Of a stretch of 64,000 bases of DNA, positions 58,659 to 64,000 are shown piece after piece (the stretch's first letter is position 1; each line of letters opens with the position of its first letter). The notes beneath the pieces are model-generated. The model saw only the letters and a program-made list of their open reading frames with translations, had not been told where the DNA came from and ran no database searches. This stretch comes from Tenebrio molitor (taxonomy: Eukaryota > Arthropoda > Insecta > Coleoptera > Tenebrionidae): assembly GCF_963966145.1 (NCBI RefSeq), contig NC_091047.1, positions 28,458,001 through 28,522,000 on the forward strand, given 5' to 3'. Both the position numbers and the translations under genes were made by a program.

Positions 58659-58756
58659 ATAGTACATGTTATTCGGAGCAAAAATGGTTTTATGTGCTTT
58701 GGCTACCAGCAGCACATAAAACTTTATTTTTGCTCCTCATAACATAATATACTATT
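58659..58756. repeat. Hairpin repeat with ATAGTA ends
   Basis: AATAGTACATGTTATTCGGA and (right, read inward) AATAGTATATTATGTTATGA lead into GAGCAAAAAT and TTTTATGTGCT arms around GGCTACCAGC. A clear member of the hairpin group. Confidence 0.8.
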
Positions 58757-60261
58757 AAAATTATTTGGTAATACATAAAGTGCATTTTATTGAAAAAAGA
58801 TGAAATATGTTATGTTTTAAATTTTTTTCATGAGATTTGAAGCCCCTTCGACTGTTGACTGTGACAACATACAAAAAGAATTTTATGAGTAACAATTACA
58901 CAATCCTACTCGTAATTAAATCTACTAGATAATGAATTCAAGCAAAAATTCTACACAGTGAGAGAAAATCCATTTATCTCGCATAATTTATAACCATTCT
59001 GAAAACTTATTATTTCTATACAACATTCATCGAACAATGCCGTTTATTGCAGCATCGTCACCACTATTTATCACCTCCTCCTCTTATCATTTATTTACTT
59101 TAGCACCGAATAACCTCGCCTCCAGATTTTATCAAAATGACAATTTTATATCGTCTCGTTATTATTTACTCTTTTACTGTTATTCCCCTATAACTCTGCC
59201 GATCCAGCTTCAATCATCCGGTGATTTTATCCCAATTACGACCGGCCCCCACTGCTTCGATAACCGCAAACACCGATGATGCGTTTTTAACGCATTCAGA
59301 AATTTACAAATCCGTAGGTCGTTCCAGCTTAATTACCACAATTAACACAAAAACGAGTATTTTTACCAAGCTCGATTTATTAATAGAAAAAGCGGAATTA
59401 ACGAAAACTCAGGTTCGCATCGTACTTACGATTTTTCAGAAAATATTCTCGATGTCACTCTATCTGCAACGACGCAGGTGGAAAACTTCAAATGTCCAAA
59501 AAAAATTTTTTTCTGTATTCGGATTGTCAAAACACCAAACTTTTCCGGCGTCCTTCACATCACCGGAAGCTGTTCTTCGTCAGACACGTGGTTTTTCCGC
59601 TGAGGACGCGTGTGGAAATGCTCGCACCGAACTACACTCGAATCCAGACGCGTATGGTCCTGACCGTCGCGACGCACACACTAGCGTCGTTTGCGTCGTC
59701 TGGCGGGCGTCAGTCAGGATCAGCTGTTCAAGTACTCCCGGTTATATTGGGAAATTCTGGGTGCCTCTGTTGTTAGTTCGCACAACAGTTGTCGGACGAT
59801 CAGCGCCGCGTTAATTAACTCCATGGGAAGACTCTCCATGGATACTTTCCGGATTTGGCTTTATTATCTGTCCGGGGAGCTTCCGACGACGGATACGGAA
59901 ACGCGACAGATAAACCGTATGGAGCAGAAAGACATAGGGTTCGTCACGAAAGAATAAGAATCCAAGAAAGGAGAGGAATTTGTATGAATAAGGATTTCGT
60001 TAAAAAAAAATTAGATCTATGATTTATTCTCTAATATAGAGAAGATCCGTTCGCTTTTGGCAATTAAACATTTTCTGAAAAGTTATTTACAATGATGCAA
60101 TGAATTAATTTCCTCCACGTAATCTTAAGAAACTTCTCCACGAAAGGAACCTCTAAAGCAATTTTCAAATGAAAATAACAATTTTTAAATTTGGGCAATT
60201 TTGTCGTGGTTGGCAACAAATGTCATGTTGTTTGAAAGATTCAAATTTTAATTGTTATTAA
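58757..60261. other. No proven gene; CpG-rich block at 59.5-59.9 kb
   Basis: About 59540-59815 is strikingly richer in GC and CpG than the window, for example CCTGACCGTCGCGACGC. It contains GGCGTCAGTCAGG (initiator-like) near 59706. A plus frame at 59221-59814 (197 codons) crosses it but has no recognisable domain, and alternative frames are also open because GC-rich DNA has few stops. This could be a promoter or 5' exon of an unseen gene. Confidence 0.3.
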
Positions 60262-61053
60262 TCTAGATATATAAAACTGAATGTCTGTTTGTATATTTTG
60301 TATGCAAATCTACAGTTTTACTCCGATCTTGATGAAATTTTGTTCACTTGATCTTCAAAACAAGAAGAAAATTACTGTCTACTTTAATTTTACAAAAACC
60401 AACCCCTACTACCATTTTCAACCCTGTTAAGAAAAAAAGACAGTTTTTTCGAATTGGAAATACCCTCACCTTCGCCGCTTCACCCCTATTTCATCCTCTG
60501 AGTATATCGTCACCTTCGCCGCTTGACACCCACAAAAAGGAACCCCTATTATCATTTTTAAGCCTGTTAAGCACAAAAAAAGTTTTTTCGAGTTGGAAAT
60601 CGCGTTTGCATGATATGTTCAGGTGTCATAGTTACATTTGGTTGTTTATAAAAGTAGCAATTTCGCAAAATGTGTTTTACCGGAAGATGTCTTAAATGAA
60701 GCAGAACAAGCTTCAAATAGCTTAATACCGGAAAAATCAAAAGGCAGGTATCTGAAATCAAACGAGACAATCAAATAATAGGAAGATCTAAATAAGGTTA
60801 CAACTGAAAATAAAAGTGTTACGTTGGCGTATTTTCATGAATTGGTAAGTGATCATAGTGTTAGTTTCTTATCGTATTGATCTTTTTGTTTATATAGTCG
60901 AAGAAAAAAGTAGTCTACAGTAAAGTTTTAATTATTCTTCGTAAAAAGACAAACTTCATATTGAAATTACTGCGTTTATAGCAATACATGAAAGTAGGAA
61001 CATAATTTTAAAACATTCTGAAATTTGCGGGCAAAGCCGCGGGTTAAAGCTAG
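60262..61053 (+). mobile_element. Non-autonomous Helitron, 792 bp
   Basis: It starts TCTAGATATATAAAACTGAA and ends CTAG, with a short hairpin (GCGGGCAAAGCCGC) about 9 nt before the end. It is flanked by A on the left and T on the right. These are the hallmarks of Helitrons: 5' TC, 3' hairpin then CTRR, insertion between A and T, no TIRs. The interior has a partial duplication (60401-60463 and 60541-60600) and a fossil gene (60680-60981), but no Rep/helicase. Confidence 0.8.
60680..60981 (+). pseudogene. Tyrosine-recombinase-like gene fragment inside the Helitron
   Basis: One frame reads PEDVLNEAEQASNSLIPEKS, then KGRYLKSNETIK, two stops, and TENKSVTLAYFHEL. A 53-nt intron (60845-60897, GTAAGTG...TATATAG, phase 0) follows, then SKKKVVY. 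The order 'LxEAxxxxxxLxPEKSxxRYxxxY ... xENxxLAYFxELSKK' is what I know from Crypton-like tyrosine-recombinase proteins multiplied in insects. Here it is only an N-terminal fragment with stops. The intact intron shows the DNA was captured, not a cDNA. Confidence 0.55.
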
Positions 61054-61859
61054 TAAATTAATAATGAGCGAAGACAATTTTGTATTTACCCCGCCAGAAG
61101 TACGAGATTAGGATTACTCTAACCGCCCAAGACACGTCTAATGTAACGATTAATGTTTACAACAATTGTATAATCCACGGAAACAACTTAAATTAAAATT
61201 GATTATCAAAATAAATTTTGACATTTAATTTTCGTCATGCCAAGATCAGGAATGCCAACCTTAAAAAAGTAAATTACACTAGTTTCTTTAAAAAGACGAA
61301 TTTCTATTGCAGCACCCAAAAGGGGTTTTGTAATAGCCTTCGTACAGACGCAAAGTAGAAAAATAATTTTTACTCGAGAATCCAAATATTCACGACCAAA
61401 TGATATTTTCGAACAAAACGATGACTGATTTTACAATTACCATTTTTGAAAAAATTTATTAGGTAAAACGTCTCTTCATCATCGCTATCATCGCTGTTAG
61501 CATGATTTTTTGTTGGTCATATGTAATAAGCACGCCAAGAAATGTAAGTATGCCTTCTAGGGTTTAATTACCAAGCTCATCGTTTTTAAAAGTTTATTTC
61601 CCGCTGTCAGGTAAATCTAGTCAATGTGCAAGTAGAGATTTATTCTGAAATATCAGGATCTTCTGACGAAATTTGTTTTCCTAAGCTCATTAAAGATCAA
61701 AAGAGCAACAAAAGAAGTGGCACAGACATGTGGTCATGAGGACATCTTTACTATAATAGGAGCTACGAGTATAGATAATGGACGAGAATTTGATAGCTTT
61801 TGTTTGTACAATATGATTTGCATAAACTGTGGACAAAGTTCGGTGTGTTAAATCAATTA
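61054..61859. other. No recognised feature
   Basis: AT-rich spacer between the Helitron and the Tc1 element. One TACGAGTA octamer at 61764. Confidence 0.4.
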
Positions 61860-63372
61860 CACTGCGCCGCAAAATTATCGCATAAAGTAAAAATGAACCG
61901 TAGTTTTTTGTATTTTACTTCTTCTGCGATTTCCTTATGCTGAATCTCTTATTTTATCGTATTTCTTTTGTTTAGTAGCAAAAATCGCCATGTTGATAAC
62001 TTCTAAAGGTGTTTATTATGAAAAGTTTGTATTAGTGTTATTGGTCAATTTCGTAAAGCATTTTGATTGTGGATTTGAGAGACGGTTAGTAAGAAGTTTT
62101 GGTTCCTTCAGTCATAAATTTCGAAAATGAATCCCTACGAACGTTTAAGTTGACATACAACAGCCGAACAATGTGCACAAATTGTTGTACTAGCCGAAGA
62201 CGGTATTAATCAACAATATATTGCTAATGGTCTTGATCTGCACCAGTCAACGGTATCTAGAGTTTTGCGTCGTTTCCACGAGAAAAGACAATACTCTAGA
62301 AGACCTGGACAAGGACGCAGACGAACAACAACAGCTCAACGGGATCGTTTTCTGCTTTTACAGTCGTTGAGACACAGGACTCTGACTGCTCCAGCTTTGC
62401 AAGTTATGACTTTAGGAAGATATCAATTCCAAATTAGTGCAAATACTGTTAGAAGAAGACTTGCTGAACACGATTTAAGGCCCAGGATACCAGCAAGGGG
62501 CCCACAGTTAACAGCGGCTCACCGAAGAGTACGATTGCTGTTTACCCAAAATCACGTTGATTGGGAATTGGATCAATGGAAGTTAGTAATGTTCTCTGAC
62601 GAGTCCAGATTTTGCCTGGATCAAAGTGACAGACGTGTCCGGTGAACCGATGCTCAGGAGAGCGATATGCTCAATGTAACATTATCCCGAAAGTCAATTT
62701 TGGAAGAGGTTCCGTTATGGTTTGAGCAGGTGTCACTTTCGACGCTCGCACAGAGTTGGTGGTGCTAGAAAGAGGAAACCAAAATGCGGCGACGTACATT
62801 ACCAATATTCTGGAACCTCATATTGTCCCATTCCGACCATTTATTGGGATGACTTTATTTTTATGCATGATAATGGTCGACCGCACGTTGCGGAAATAGT
62901 GCAGCATTATTTCCGTGAGGTCGAAATTGGGCAAATGCAATGGCCAGCAAGGAGTTCAGATCTAAACCTCATCGAGTAATTGTGGGATCCTACAGATAAA
63001 AGAATTAGAAGGTTACCAAATCCACCAACAACTCTTTATCAGCTGTCTTTGGGTCTAACTCAAGTTTGAGAAGAAATTAAGCAAAGAGTTATACAAAACC
63101 TCATTTTAAGCATGAGACAATGTTGTGCAGCTGTAATAAAGGCACGGTGTGCCAACACGCACTATTAAATGTTAAATTTCTTTGTTTTCTCCGAATTTGA
63201 ATTTTTTTATTTTTTTGTTTTCTTGATTTCTTTGTTGTGTTCTGATTGTTGTAGTGTTGACTTTTATAAATCTACTTCTTTAATACTTTACAGTTCGAAA
63301 TGTTGTAACTGAAAATAAATTTGGCTCAAAAACACGAGTTTTGAAATTATGCGTTAATTTTGCGGCGCAGTG
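61860..63372 (+). mobile_element. Tc1-type element, 1.51 kb, near full length
   Basis: TIRs CACTGCGCCGCAAAATTATC (left) and CACTGCGCCGCAAAATTAAC (right, read inward) differ at one position. TA flanks lie at 61858-61859 and 63373-63374. It encodes one transposase with several breaks (62127-63168). The length is typical of Tc1 elements with short TIRs. The MITE at 38616-38838 has the same ends. Confidence 0.9.
62127..63168 (+). pseudogene. Tc1 transposase (DD34E), broken
   Basis: About 347 codons in total, the usual Tc1 length. An N-terminal helix-turn-helix (AEQCAQIVVLAEDGINQQYI...STVSRVLRRF) is followed by a basic GRPR-like RRPGQGRRR. The catalytic region has FSDESRFCL (first Asp), FMHDNGRPHVA (second Asp) and SSDLNLIE (Glu), with 34 residues between the last two. 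Breaks: a TGA soon after the start, frameshifts near 62640 and 62850, a TGA in place of a Trp codon near 62724, and a TAA directly after the catalytic Glu. The active-site residues survive but the gene cannot be translated through. Confidence 0.9.
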
Positions 63373-63616
63373 TATATGACAGAAGTGACCTCATTATCCT
63401 TAAAGAGAAATGTATTAATTTGAAGTCAATTTCGGGTAATGAAATTAAGAGCGGCATCACGAAGTCAATCTATTAAGAGACGATCAAGATTTTTCAATAT
63501 GCTTCTCCACAAAAAAATTATCAACTATACCCGGGACGCCGAACAGATGTAGTAATAAAACCGCCCCCTAGTGCCCGCGTATTTTAAACAGTAGCTTTCA
63601 ATTGTTGATGTACTAC

Positions 63617-64000
63617 ATCTACAAAAATTACTTGACGGCATCTCATCAGTTTGAGTAGGTAGTTTTACCCTCGCTTCGGCAGTTTGGCCACGTGTTCATG
63701 TTTGGAGAAGATGTGCACGTCAATGAATGCAACATTTTTCTCAGTCTCTATCAACTAGTACATATATCACATTTTTATATATCGTTCTGCGCAACTAAAG
63801 CCACATCCCTTTTTTATTACTAAAGTGTGGTCGCCGAAAAGATGGAGTAATAAAAAAAGGGATGTGGCGTTAGCTGCGCAGAACGATATACGCCGAAGCC
63901 TGTTTCACAATGAGGCAGGTTCTTTGCAATTTATCATTCTCAAAAGAATATGATATAGTTGATAGACTGAGAAAAATCTTGCATTCATTGACGTGCACAT
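63617..64000. repeat. Inverted repeat cut by the window end
   Basis: The left arm (about 63617-63757, minus orientation) and right arm (63957-64000, plus) both match the 33825-33954 repeat: TTGATAGACTGAGAAAAAT, CATTCATTGACGTGCACAT. The right arm continues beyond the window. Between the arms lies a strong hairpin at 63775-63892. Confidence 0.7.
63775..63892. repeat. Strong hairpin within the inverted repeat
   Basis: The left arm TATCGTTCTGCGCAACTAAA, GCCACATCCCTTTTTTATTA pairs with TAATAAAAAAAGGGATGTGG and GCTGCGCAGAACGATATA with few mismatches, over about 45 bp. The turn holds GTGGTCGCCGAAAAGATGGA. Confidence 0.8.

Noticed and set aside
59221..59814. Longest unexplained plus-strand frame (197 codons)
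   Set aside because: It crosses a CpG-rich block where stops are rare, other frames are open too, and no domain or splice context is visible. Kept only as a compositional anomaly.

Overview
The window reads as nuclear DNA of an arthropod, most likely an insect. It is AT-rich, carries a dense load of Tc1/mariner (IS630-like) elements and MITEs, an R2-superfamily non-LTR retrotransposon, a Helitron, a tRNA-derived SINE, and one 53-nt intron of typical insect size. There is no bacterial-style gene packing, no rRNA or true tRNA gene, and no CRISPR array. I could not identify a conventional multi-exon host gene, so the window is probably intergenic or deep intronic. Host coding content is limited to a few low-confidence candidate exons (1206-1388, 17398-17592 minus, 27518-27871 minus, 30703-31107 minus, 46169-46255).

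0.5-15 kb: TA-flanked mariner derivatives (516-912, 3097-4513, 5705-6199, 12886-13558 with a second element nested inside, 13586-14844), a long foldback (2574-3092), and a dead 4-kb minus-strand R2-type retrotransposon (6745-10770) broken by two younger insertions. 15-33 kb: sparser, with MITEs at 16738-17013, 17194-17405, 22153-22525 and 27090-27317, hairpin repeats, a second foldback relative (29205-29645) and weak exon candidates. 33-38 kb: a repeat-borne protein fragment of a common arthropod family (33292-33759 minus), a MITE, a retrotransposon fragment, two mariner fossils, and a promoter-like plus 48-bp minisatellite region (35.5-36.4 kb).

38-53 kb: a MITE of the Tc1 family whose full-length relative is at 61.9-63.4 kb, an inverted partner of the 9.4-kb insertion that carries its own nested insertion (41880-42615), a tRNA-derived SINE (44437-44630), a mariner fossil (46.8-47.5 kb), a third retrotransposon copy (47.66-48.25 kb), several hairpins and a Tc1 fragment. 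53-64 kb: MITEs (one with an 8-bp target duplication at 54750-55041), hairpins, a CpG-rich block (59.5-59.9 kb), a Helitron carrying an intron-containing fossil of a tyrosine-recombinase-like gene (60262-61053), a 1.5-kb Tc1 element with a broken DD34E transposase (61860-63372), and an inverted repeat cut by the window end.

The genes do not form a pathway; the shared theme is transposition and decay. No transposase or reverse transcriptase here is intact. The most unusual signals are a dispersed set of about a dozen 60-180-bp imperfect hairpins, many sharing an AT-rich terminal motif but not their arm sequences; strong over-representation of the octamer TACTCGTA; and the gene-bearing Helitron.
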